From positions 1-7,808 of the forward strand of contig JACROQ010000170.1 of NCBI GenBank assembly GCA_016214375.1: a DNA stretch of 7,808 bases, written 5' to 3'. Within the stretch, counting starts at the first letter, position 1. Each line of letters begins with the position of its first letter. Shown one piece after another: positions 1 through 6,370 of this stretch. The notes beneath the pieces were generated by a model. It had not been told where the DNA came from and made no database searches. It saw only the letters and a list, made by a program, of their open reading frames with translations. This DNA comes from Nitrospirota bacterium (GTDB taxonomy: Bacteria > Nitrospirota > 9FT-COMBO-42-15 > HDB-SIOI813). The translations under genes were made by a program, and so were the position numbers.

Positions 1-6
1 AAATCT

Positions 7-1377
7 TCAATCCGGGTTGAATCCATACTTCTTCAACCTGTTGCGTAGGGTCTTTGGATCAAATCTCAGGAGTTTTGCCAGCTCCGTTTTGTTGATGAAA
101 GGATTCGTTTTCATGATTTGCAGAATCGCCTGGCGTTCCACCTCTTCGGCAGCGGCATTCCTGAGGGTCTTAATATCGAGGGAAGAATCGTCAGGATTCA
201 TAAAGTTTGCCGCAATGACCTTCTTTTCTATCAGAATCTTGGAAAGGTGACAGGGACGTATAACATCGTCAGAAATCAGAAAGGCGCTTCTGACGACGTT
301 TTCCAATTCCCGTATATTCCCGGGCCAGTGATACTTATTCAGGAGGCTCATGGCATCCTCCGTAATCCCCCCGGATTTATGGAACTCTCTGTTGCACTGT
401 TCCAGAAAATGACTGACCAATCCCGGGATATCGCCCTGTCTCTCCCTTAAAGGGGGCAGTCTGATCATTGCCGCACTGATCCTGTAGTAAAGATCCTGGC
501 GGAACTCCCCTCTCTGCGATGCCTCTTTCAGATCAATATTGGTGGCGGCGATGATCCTGATATCGAGGGGGATGGGCTCATATCCCTTAGAGCCGAGATG
601 AATGATGCTGTGGTCCTGCGTCACCCTCAGCAGCTTCGCCTGGATGGGGAGGGGGAGGTTCCCGATTTCGTCTAAGAAGAGGGTTCCCATGTTTGCGGAT
701 TCAAACAGTCCTTCCTTCCGGTTCATCGCCCCTGTAAAGGCGCCTTTCTCGTAGCCGAAGAGTTCACTTTCGATAAGGGATGCAGGTAGGGCAGAGCAGT
801 CTACGGGGACAAAGGGGCCCGTACTGCGCAGACTCATGCTGTGGATCAGCTTCGCAAAAAGCTCCTTCCCCGTCCCGGTCTCCCCTTGCAGCAAGACCGG
901 TATGTCCGGCGGGGCAAAACGTCTGACGAGCTCCCATACATATTTCATTGCCGGACTTTCTCCGACAATGTCCTTTATTCCGGGTTGCAACGCTTCTTCG
1001 GCAATACCGGTCAGCGCGGCCAATTTACGCACGTTTTCCAAGAGGGTCCTGTTGTCGAAGGGTTTCGTCAGGAAGTCGACGGCGCCCTCTTTGAAGGCCT
1101 CGACGACGACACCGATCTCACCATAGGCCGTCATGATTATAACCTTGGTTTCAGGTTCAACCCTTTTAAACTCCTTTAAAACTGCAATGCCACTTACCTC
1201 CGGCATCTTTAAGTCCACCATGGCAAGAAAGGGGTGACTCTCTCTGGCGATCTCTAACCCCTCTTTGGCAGAGGTTGTGACGGATACATGAAAATCGTTC
1301 TGCAGGACCAGAGATAATGCCCTGTTTACACTCCGGTTATCATCGATAATCAGGATATGGGGTTGTCTGTGACTCAT
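7..1377 (-). CDS. NtrC-family sigma-54-dependent response regulator
   Basis: A 456-residue bacterial enhancer-binding protein that should activate RNA polymerase sigma-54 promoters when phosphorylated by its partner kinase. The receiver domain (about 7-120) has the acidic pair D12/D13, phospho-acceptor D55 (in VDLKMP), T83 and K105. The AAA+ domain (about 137-375) has Walker A GETGTGKE at 165-172, the sigma-54 contact loop GAFTGA at 212-217, Walker B LFLDEI at 233-238, and the FRQDLYYR stretch with R293 and R299 as arginine-finger candidates. A Fis-type helix-turn-helix ends the protein (about 425-452; TELAKLLRFDPKTLRNRL). All key residues are intact. The ATG is the first possible start, since an in-frame TGA lies 9 bases upstream. 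It follows the kinase by 93 bp on the same strand, so the two form a cognate pair. The target genes are not evident; no convincing -24/-12 promoter was found in the window. The family call is very sure; the specific regulon is unknown. Confidence 0.96.
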   Translation of the reverse strand: MSHRQPHILIIDDNRSVNRALSLVLQNDFHVSVTTSAKEGLEIARESHPFLAMVDLKMPEVSGIAVLKEFKRVEPETKVIIMTAYGEIGVVVEAFKEGAVDFLTKPFDNRTLLENVRKLAALTGIAEEALQPGIKDIVGESPAMKYVWELVRRFAPPDIPVLLQGETGTGKELFAKLIHSMSLRSTGPFVPVDCSALPASLIESELFGYEKGAFTGAMNRKEGLFESANMGTLFLDEIGNLPLPIQAKLLRVTQDHSIIHLGSKGYEPIPLDIRIIAATNIDLKEASQRGEFRQDLYYRISAAMIRLPPLRERQGDIPGLVSHFLEQCNREFHKSGGITEDAMSLLNKYHWPGNIRELENVVRSAFLISDDVIRPCHLSKILIEKKVIAANFMNPDDSSLDIKTLRNAAAEEVERQAILQIMKTNPFINKTELAKLLRFDPKTLRNRLKKYGFNPD

Positions 1378-1391
1378 AGTGTCTCAGCCAT
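1374..1391 (-). other. Possible five-codon upstream ORF coupled to the regulator start
   Basis: On the minus strand the regulator ATG is overlapped by a tiny reading frame, ATG GCT GAG ACA CTA TGA (MAETL). Its TGA shares the four-base ATGA with the regulator start. The small frame has an AAAGGA purine stretch just upstream (3 bases spacing), while the regulator's own ATG has no clear Shine-Dalgarno at normal distance. This arrangement would fit translational re-initiation or coupling, but such a short frame can arise by chance. Confidence 0.3.
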
Positions 1392-1470
1392 GAATCCTTT
1401 CAAGGGCACGATGATGATGTTCCTTGTTCAGCGGGAGTAGAGTGTCACGGGTTGGTTATTTTCCATCCGT

Positions 1471-2571
1471 TCAGGGTGAAGAATAGAGCACAGGGATTGT
1501 AATCGTAAAGATGGACCCTTTGCCCCTTTCAGACTTTACAGTGATTCTGCCATGATGTTTCTCCACAATCTGCCGGCATATATAGAGCCCTAAACCATGT
1601 CCTTCTTTCTCTCTCTCTTTGAGGGAAAAAAAGGGGTTAAAGATATATTCCAGATATTCCTCCGGGATGCCTGAGCCAGTATCCCGTACATCGATCGTGA
1701 CATAGCCTTCCCTTTCCTCTGAAATGACCGGGTAAAAGGAGGTCTTGATCCATATTTGTCCACCCTCTGTTATCGACTCCATGGCATTCTTCAGGAGATT
1801 CAAAAAGAGATGCTCCAGTTGCCTTTTGTCTATCCAGAAAGGGGGGGCTTCCGTGGAAAAATCCGTGTCGATGACGATCTGCCTTTTCATCGCCTCCTTT
1901 CCCAGGAGGGCTATCGTTCTTTTAATCACCCCGTGGACATCTTCCTGATGAAACTGAAATCTTTCGGAAGTGTTAAATTCAAACATCGATCTCAACAGGT
2001 TCGTCATCTGAGTCACATCCTCGATCAGAAAATCAATCTCAGATGTCATGTCCACATCCTTTTCTAACGATCTCTCCTCTTTAAGGAACTGGAGTGTCGA
2101 GCTGACACTGTAAAGCGAGTTCCCCAGCTCGTGGGCAAGACACCGGGCTACCTGCACCATATTCTCAAGTTTTTCCGAGTAGATCTTTTCCACTTCGAGC
2201 CTCATTTTCTCACTGATATCCTCTAAGGTAACCAAAATAATATTTTGAACCCCCTCCAGGGTTAATGATATTCTTTTAATGAGAACTTTAAGGATCCCCT
2301 TTTTTCCCTCTCCACTTTCATAAAGGAGTTCCATCTCCCGGGGGGTGCCTTCTTCCTGCACTTCATCAATCAATTTCCTGAGGTCTCTATCCGGGAGGAC
2401 CTCTTCCATCCTTTTCAGATATACCTGCGAATGGGACAGGCCAAAGAGGGATGGGAATATATCGTTACAGGATAGAATTTCCATCTGTTCATTCAGTATA
2501 ACGATCGCCTGAGGCAAGGATCCGACAACAGTCTTATAGATTGCATTGTCTATGGGAGTGACTTCAGCCAT
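1471..2571 (-). CDS. Cytoplasmic PAS-domain sensor histidine kinase
   Basis: A 366-residue sensor kinase expected to autophosphorylate on H147 and pass the phosphate to D55 of the downstream NtrC-type regulator. An N-terminal PAS-like sensor region spans about 12-120. It is followed by a short helical linker and a HisKA-type dimerisation region with the H-box LAHELGN (H147). The HATPase_c domain has N-box NLLKNAMES (N262), G1 box DTGSGIP (297-303), F box FNPFF (311-315) and G2 box GHGLGLY (324-330). No transmembrane segment or signal peptide is visible, so it should sense an internal signal, but the ligand cannot be read from the sequence. The start is supported by an AAGGAGG Shine-Dalgarno at 2576-2582. 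It is the first gene of its operon and lies divergent from pgpA, with a sigma-70-like promoter about 120-150 bp upstream. A run of seven G (plus strand, 1841-1847) lies in the coding region but the frame is intact. Confidence 0.95.
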   Translation of the reverse strand: MAEVTPIDNAIYKTVVGSLPQAIVILNEQMEILSCNDIFPSLFGLSHSQVYLKRMEEVLPDRDLRKLIDEVQEEGTPREMELLYESGEGKKGILKVLIKRISLTLEGVQNIILVTLEDISEKMRLEVEKIYSEKLENMVQVARCLAHELGNSLYSVSSTLQFLKEERSLEKDVDMTSEIDFLIEDVTQMTNLLRSMFEFNTSERFQFHQEDVHGVIKRTIALLGKEAMKRQIVIDTDFSTEAPPFWIDKRQLEHLFLNLLKNAMESITEGGQIWIKTSFYPVISEEREGYVTIDVRDTGSGIPEEYLEYIFNPFFSLKEREKEGHGLGLYICRQIVEKHHGRITVKSERGKGSIFTITIPVLYSSP

Positions 2572-2690
2572 TATGCCTCCTTCCTGAATTGAAGGGTTAA
2601 GACGTACTTTTTTACTACGCTACGGAGCATTTGTTATCACAGAGGCAAAGATGGAACCGCAGGGACTATTTTTTGACCTTTTTGTCGTAA

Positions 2691-2719
2691 TGTATATCAC
2701 TTCGCGCATACCGTGTCAA
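2691..2719 (-). promoter_or_regulatory. Sigma-70-like promoter of the kinase-regulator operon
   Basis: Read on the minus strand, a perfect TTGACA -35 box (2714-2719) is followed after exactly 17 bases by TATACA (-10, 2691-2696). Transcription would start near 2684 and give an untranslated leader of roughly 110 bases before the kinase ATG. I saw no stable hairpin or riboswitch-like structure in that leader. The hexamers and spacing match the consensus closely (11 of 12 positions). Confidence 0.75.
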
Positions 2720-2768
2720 TCATCAAAATAAAAATGGAAGGGGGCTTGACAGGATAGGGGGAATTTTA

Positions 2769-2798
2769 TTGACATACAGAAAGAGTTAATGGTAGTAT
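2769..2798 (+). promoter_or_regulatory. Sigma-70-like promoter of the pgpA-pncC-thpR operon
   Basis: A perfect TTGACA -35 box (2769-2774) is followed after 18 bases by TAGTAT (2793-2798, 4 of 6 matches to the -10 consensus). Transcription would begin near 2805, only about 9 bases before the TTG start codon of pgpA, which would make the message nearly leaderless. A second TTGACA lies 23 bp upstream (2746-2751) but has no good -10 partner. A TATAAA at 2805-2810 lacks a -35 box at a suitable distance. Confidence 0.55.
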
Positions 2799-2813
2799 CT
2801 TACCTATAAATAA

Positions 2814-3296
2814 TTGGGCACTTTTCAGCGTCAATTAATCATCAAGTTTCTTGCCTCAGGATTCTATACACGTTATTCCCCATTAGTGCCGGGCACGGCC
2901 GGGAGCCTCATGGGGGCGCTTGTATATTTACTCTTACAACATCTATCATATCCGGTATTCATCGGGATGGTCGTACTAATCTCTGTCTCAGGGATATTTA
3001 TTGCTGATGAGGCAGAGAAGCTCTACGGAAAGAAGGATTGTCCCTGCATTGTGATTGATGAGATCGCAGGGATGCTTACGACTTTGGTATTGCTCCCGCA
3101 GGGCATAGGTTTTCTATTAGCAGGTTTCATTGCATTCCGGATATTTGATATCCTGAAACCCTTTCCTGTAGGATTAGCGGAGAGGAGATTACCGGGTGGA
3201 TGGGGTATCATGATGGATGATATCCTTGCAGGGGTTTATGCGGGTCTGGTTGTCAGGGTGGGGGTGGAATGGGGACTGGGTCTCTTGAAGAGGTGA
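2814..3296 (+). CDS. pgpA: Phosphatidylglycerophosphatase A
   Basis: A 160-residue membrane enzyme that removes the phosphate from phosphatidylglycerophosphate to give phosphatidylglycerol, a step of phospholipid synthesis at the inner membrane. Family landmarks are all present: PGTAGS near the N terminus, the acidic IDEIAGM motif, FRIFDILKPFP, and GGWGIMMDDILAG near the C terminus. Several hydrophobic stretches fit membrane segments. The start is TTG directly after an in-frame TAA (2811-2813), so no longer version exists. The first in-frame ATG (2910) would remove the conserved PGTAGS region. No Shine-Dalgarno is visible before the TTG, and the likely promoter lies very close, so translation may begin on an almost leaderless message. 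It is the first gene of the plus-strand operon and overlaps pncC by 28 bases. Length is normal for the family. Confidence 0.93.
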   Translation: MGTFQRQLIIKFLASGFYTRYSPLVPGTAGSLMGALVYLLLQHLSYPVFIGMVVLISVSGIFIADEAEKLYGKKDCPCIVIDEIAGMLTTLVLLPQGIGFLLAGFIAFRIFDILKPFPVGLAERRLPGGWGIMMDDILAGVYAGLVVRVGVEWGLGLLKR

Positions 3297-3760
3297 TCGG
3301 ACGTCTGCTTCGTAACAGGGGGTGGAGGATTGCAACGGCAGAGTCCTGCACCGGCGGACTGATCGCCCACAGGATTACGAATGTCGTGGGGAGTTCTGAC
3401 TACTTTGATAGCGGGGTGGTCTCTTACAGCAATGAGGCTAAGATGGAGCTATTGAAGGTGCCGGAGGAGGTCATCAATGCCTACGGTACTGTCAGCCGTC
3501 AGACGGCCATTGCCATGGCAGAGGGGATCCGGAGGTTGAGAAATACGGATATGGGGCTTGGGGTAACGGGTATCGCAGGCCCCACCGGGGGGACAGCCAC
3601 GAAGCCGGTAGGACTTGTCTATATTGCATTATCCTCTGAGATTCGTGTAGAGTGTAATGAGTTCAGGTTCGGGGGGGAGAGGGAGGCGATCAAGCTAAAG
3701 ACGTCTGAGGCTGCGCTGGAGATGATCAGACGGCAATTGGAAGAGCCGGCAATTGTATGA
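3269..3760 (+). CDS. pncC: Nicotinamide-nucleotide amidohydrolase (CinA C-terminal domain, stand-alone)
   Basis: A 163-residue protein corresponding to the C-terminal CinA domain alone, without the N-terminal MoaB-like domain of full-length CinA. Members deamidate nicotinamide mononucleotide to nicotinate mononucleotide in pyridine-nucleotide recycling. Visible signatures are TAESCTGG (23-30, with conserved S26), the GVVSYSNEAK segment (49-58, with K58), the YGTVS segment, and GVTGIAGPTGGT further on. The ATG at 3269 sits inside the end of pgpA, preceded by a G-rich ribosome-binding stretch. The start fits the family, as it leaves about 20 residues before the motif. A seven-G run at 3671-3677 is in frame and the gene is intact. 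The neighbouring pgpA, thpR and recA form a common housekeeping cluster, but no shared pathway is implied. Activity is a family-level assignment; some CinA-domain proteins are uncharacterised. Confidence 0.9.
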   Translation: MGTGSLEEVIGRLLRNRGWRIATAESCTGGLIAHRITNVVGSSDYFDSGVVSYSNEAKMELLKVPEEVINAYGTVSRQTAIAMAEGIRRLRNTDMGLGVTGIAGPTGGTATKPVGLVYIALSSEIRVECNEFRFGGEREAIKLKTSEAALEMIRRQLEEPAIV

Positions 3761-3776
3761 TAGCCGGCAGCGGGTC

Positions 3777-4337
3777 ATGCGATGTTTTATTTCCATAACA
3801 TTACCGGCGGAGATCAAAAGAGGAATGATGGCGATTCAGGGGAGGCTGAGGGCCTCCGGCGCCGATGTCTCCTGGACAAGGCCTGAGGGGATGCACCTGA
3901 CATTGAAATTTCTGGGTGAGGTGGAAGAGAAGATGTTGCCGGAGATGGAGGCCGCCCTGAGCGCGGCGGTCAGGGGCCGGAGCCCCTTTTCTCTGAAAGT
4001 ATCCGGGATAGGGACATTCCCGGATTTAAGACGGCCCAGGGTCATCTGGATCGGTCTTAGGGAGCATGGCAATAACCTGATCAGACTGCAGCGGGGTGTT
4101 GAAGAGGAGTTTAACAAAATAGGATTTTCCTCAGAAGGCCGGGAATTTACTCCCCATATTACTCTGGGCCGCATCCGTTCTCAGAGACATGTGGAGAAAC
4201 TGCTGAGCCTTATAGAGAAAGAAAGGGATGTAGAGCTAAACGGCTTTGATGCCTCCTGTGTCCATCTCATGCAAAGCCAGTTAAGGCCCACAGGGGCTGT
4301 GTATACGGAACGATATTCTGTGGAGTTGCAGGGTTAA
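3777..4337 (+). CDS. thpR: RNA 2',3'-cyclic phosphodiesterase (2'-5' RNA ligase family)
   Basis: A 186-residue member of the 2H phosphoesterase superfamily, also called LigT. These cytoplasmic enzymes hydrolyse 2',3'-cyclic phosphate RNA ends and can join tRNA halves with a 2'-5' linkage in vitro. Both diagnostic HxT motifs are present: HLTL at 40-43 and HITL at 127-130, with the conserved FLG after the first and TPH before the second. I chose the ATG at 3777 because MRCFISITLP matches the usual family start. A longer in-frame TTG start at 3753 would add eight unconserved residues and overlap pncC. It lies 16 bases after pncC. Its TAA is followed after a single base by the methyltransferase ATG, marking the left edge of the AT-rich insert. 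Base composition is GC-rich like pncC. Confidence 0.93.
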   Translation: MRCFISITLPAEIKRGMMAIQGRLRASGADVSWTRPEGMHLTLKFLGEVEEKMLPEMEAALSAAVRGRSPFSLKVSGIGTFPDLRRPRVIWIGLREHGNNLIRLQRGVEEEFNKIGFSSEGREFTPHITLGRIRSQRHVEKLLSLIEKERDVELNGFDASCVHLMQSQLRPTGAVYTERYSVELQG

Positions 4338-4338
4338 T

Positions 4339-5625
4339 ATGAAAACATGGCATAAACTAATCATTGGTGATTCAAGGCAGATGATAGAGATTCCTGATGA
4401 ATCTGTTCACCTTGTCATCACCTCCCCACCTTACTGGCAATTAAAGGATTATGGGAGCAGCAACCAAATAGGTTTCAATGACACCTATGAAGAATATATT
4501 AACAACTTGAATTTAGTCTGGAAAGAGTGCTATAGGGTCATGCATAAAGGGTGCCGGTTGTGCGTCAACATCGGCGATCAATTTGCCCGGTCTGTCTATT
4601 ATGGAAGATATAAAGTAATTCCAATACGTACAGAGGTCATTAAGTTTTGTGAAACCATAGGTTTTGACTATATAGGTGCAGTAATCTGGCAGAAAGTTAC
4701 AACCTGCAATACAACAGGTGGAGCAACAATCATGGGATCTTTTCCTCACCCGCGAAATGGGATTCTTAAGATAGATTATGAATTTATTTTGATTTTCAAA
4801 AAATATGGAGATCCTCCGAAGGTCGGCAGAGATATTAAGGAACAATCCAGATTAACACAGGAAGAATGGAATCAATACTTTGCGGGGCACTGGAATTTTC
4901 CGGGTGAGCGGCAAGATAAACATCTGGCAATGTTCCCGGAAGAATTACCCCGGCGTCTGATCAAAATGTTTAGTTTTGTCGGCGATACGGTACTTGATCC
5001 TTTTTTAGGCAGTGGAACAACATCTGTTGCATCTGAAAAATTAAACAGAAACTCTGTAGGGTATGAAATAAATGAAGACTTTCTGCCTATTGTCGAAAAT
5101 AAATTGGGAGTAAAGCAAAATGCTGTTATTAAAAAAAATTATTTTGAAATATTGAGGCAAAAAGAGACTGACATAGACTTCAAAGAGAAAATTAAGGAGT
5201 TGTCTTATATATTCAAGGATCCGGTAAAGTTTGACAAGAAAGTAGACCCCAAAAAACTGAGATTCGGTTCAAGAATAGATAACTCAGAAGGCCACAATAG
5301 GGAAAGCTACTATTCAGTAAAAGAGGTTTTAAGTCCGGAACTCATATTATTAAACAATGGCCTTAAATTGAAATTGCTTGGTATTAAGGAGAAGAAAGAG
5401 GCAAATGGCGAAGCTGTAAAATTTTTGTTGTCAAAGATTAAAGGAGAGAAAGTCTTTATAAAATATGACACAATCAAATATGATGAAGCGGGAAATCTAT
5501 TGTGTTATCTATACCTGCGGAACAAGACCTTTATTAATGCTCATTTGATCAAAAGCAAATTGGCCGACGTAGATACTGCATTGGATTATAAATACAGATC
5601 TAAATTTATGGCATTAAGAGGATAA
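4339..5625 (+). CDS. Beta-class DNA methyltransferase (likely N4-cytosine) with C-terminal SNase-like domain
   Basis: A 428-residue modification enzyme that should methylate the recognition site of the adjacent endonuclease using S-adenosylmethionine. The motif order is that of the beta class: catalytic motif IV TSPPYW at 28-33 comes first, and the SAM-binding DPFLGSGTT at 220-228 and GYE (241-243) come after. The tryptophan after SPPY is typical of N4-cytosine enzymes, although N6-adenine cannot be excluded by motif alone. The core ends near residue 258. It is followed by a lysine-rich linker (about 259-324) and a region at about 325-426 that resembles a staphylococcal-nuclease fold (LKLLGI, GEAVKFL, GEKVFIKYD, YDEAGNLLCYLYL, FINAHLI in order). 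The catalytic positions of that fold appear lost: the site matching Arg87 is N386 and that matching Arg35 is K345. ATG lies one base after the thpR stop. Low GC marks it as acquired. Confidence 0.9.
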   Translation: MKTWHKLIIGDSRQMIEIPDESVHLVITSPPYWQLKDYGSSNQIGFNDTYEEYINNLNLVWKECYRVMHKGCRLCVNIGDQFARSVYYGRYKVIPIRTEVIKFCETIGFDYIGAVIWQKVTTCNTTGGATIMGSFPHPRNGILKIDYEFILIFKKYGDPPKVGRDIKEQSRLTQEEWNQYFAGHWNFPGERQDKHLAMFPEELPRRLIKMFSFVGDTVLDPFLGSGTTSVASEKLNRNSVGYEINEDFLPIVENKLGVKQNAVIKKNYFEILRQKETDIDFKEKIKELSYIFKDPVKFDKKVDPKKLRFGSRIDNSEGHNRESYYSVKEVLSPELILLNNGLKLKLLGIKEKKEANGEAVKFLLSKIKGEKVFIKYDTIKYDEAGNLLCYLYLRNKTFINAHLIKSKLADVDTALDYKYRSKFMALRG

Positions 5626-5630
5626 ACATA

Positions 5631-6332
5631 ATGACAAAAGAGTGGGTCTTAGACAGCGAGGGGAAAAATCTTAAATTCAAAAGAGAAACATTGCTGAATT
5701 ATGGGATGAATCGTTGGGGGTTGAACAAGACCTCCAGTGTTGGACCGACTTCTGAATTAATCAGACAATGTGCGCCTGATTCTTTTGAAGAATGGGAGAC
5801 TTTTTATTTTGGGAATGCCAGACAGAAGAAGCGTGACGGAATTAAATTGACCAGAGAATATATCAGCGGGTTAGGTCAAAAACTTTACGTGAAGCTCTCT
5901 GAAGTGGTCCAGAATGAATTGGCTTCTATTCAGGAGGAAGAATGCATAGATTACGCTTATAATCTCGTTTTGAACAGGACTTATGAAGGATATAGGTCAG
6001 AGATTGATACGGTATATGGACAATTGGAGTCTATCCTGTATGTCAAGATTCACCCTGCCCCGGATGAGTGGGATAGAACTTTCAATGTTGATTTTTACAT
6101 CCAGGTTGATAGCAAATATATTGGCCTCCAGATAAAACCAATATCTTCAGGTCAGTCGTTAAATCAATATCAGTGGATTAAAATGCATGAAGTGAATCAT
6201 GAAAAATTCAGGACTAAGTTTGGCGGTAAAGTTTTTTTCATTTATTCAGTGAAGGCTGGCAAGAAGAAAAAAATATACAATGTCGAAGTGATTGATGAAA
6301 TTAAACAAGAAATCGAGAGATTGAAAAATTGA
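5631..6332 (+). CDS. Type II restriction endonuclease, probable MjaI family
   Basis: A 233-residue protein directly after the methyltransferase (5-base gap, AAGAGGA Shine-Dalgarno at 5616-5622, 8 bases before the ATG), in the position of the cognate endonuclease. The N-terminal pattern GMNRWGLNKTSSVGPTSELI (26-45), the FEEWE segment, GIKLTREYI (70-78) and NRTYEG (115-120) resemble what I recall of the MjaI endonuclease family, whose founder recognises CTAG. A PD-(D/E)xK-like core can be proposed: E119, D154 in NVDFYI, and Q167-I-K169 in GLQIKP, with glutamine replacing the usual acidic residue as in some other restriction enzymes. There is no signal peptide or membrane segment. The family call is from memory of conserved patterns, not from a search, and cleavage specificity is inferred. 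Very AT-rich, like its partner. Confidence 0.65.
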   Translation: MTKEWVLDSEGKNLKFKRETLLNYGMNRWGLNKTSSVGPTSELIRQCAPDSFEEWETFYFGNARQKKRDGIKLTREYISGLGQKLYVKLSEVVQNELASIQEEECIDYAYNLVLNRTYEGYRSEIDTVYGQLESILYVKIHPAPDEWDRTFNVDFYIQVDSKYIGLQIKPISSGQSLNQYQWIKMHEVNHEKFRTKFGGKVFFIYSVKAGKKKKIYNVEVIDEIKQEIERLKN

Positions 6333-6356
6333 ACATAAAACAAAATAACCATCAAT

Positions 6357-6364
6357 AAAAGGAG
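6357..6364 (+). promoter_or_regulatory. Ribosome-binding site of recA
   Basis: AAAAGGAG lies 6 bases before the recA ATG and fixes that start. It is the strongest Shine-Dalgarno in the plus-strand operon and lies in the AT-rich spacer right of the endonuclease gene. Confidence 0.8.
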
Positions 6365-6370
6365 ACAATC

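Larger units (their letters stand above)
4339..6370 (+). other. AT-rich restriction-modification island between thpR and recA
   Basis: Base composition drops sharply at the thpR end and rises again at recA. For example, G+C is 19 of 60 at 5401-5460 against 38 of 60 at 3961-4020 and 36 of 60 at 6541-6600. The segment holds only the methyltransferase and endonuclease genes plus a 38-base AT-rich spacer before recA. No integrase, transposase, inverted repeats or clear target-site duplication is visible at either edge. Gene order thpR-recA is commonly contiguous in related bacteria (family knowledge), so the pair is best read as a horizontally acquired cassette. Confidence 0.7.

Noticed and set aside
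118..450. Plus-strand open frames opposite the regulator gene (also around 836-1179)
   Set aside because: They are antisense shadows of a clearly conserved gene, with no recognisable domain or ribosome-binding site.
1841..1847. Seven-G run in the kinase gene (and another at 3671-3677 in pncC) as a phase-variation tract
   Set aside because: Short, and both frames are intact with normal family lengths; such runs are expected in these G-rich genes.
2631..2700. Imperfect direct repeat TTGTTATCAC / TGTATATCAC in the divergent intergenic region
   Set aside because: Short and imperfect, about 60 bp apart, and the second copy overlaps the -10 box; too weak to call an operator.
2814..2830. GG-N10-GC spacing (2816-2829) resembling a sigma-54 -24/-12 element
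   Set aside because: Only the GG and GC pairs match; the other consensus positions fail and it lies inside the start of the pgpA coding region.
3753..3776. TTG start eight codons upstream for thpR
   Set aside because: The added residues are not family-like, and MRCFISITLP at the 3777 ATG matches the usual start.
6333..6370. Terminator between the endonuclease gene and recA
   Set aside because: The spacer is AT-rich with no GC stem or T-run; no hairpin could be found.
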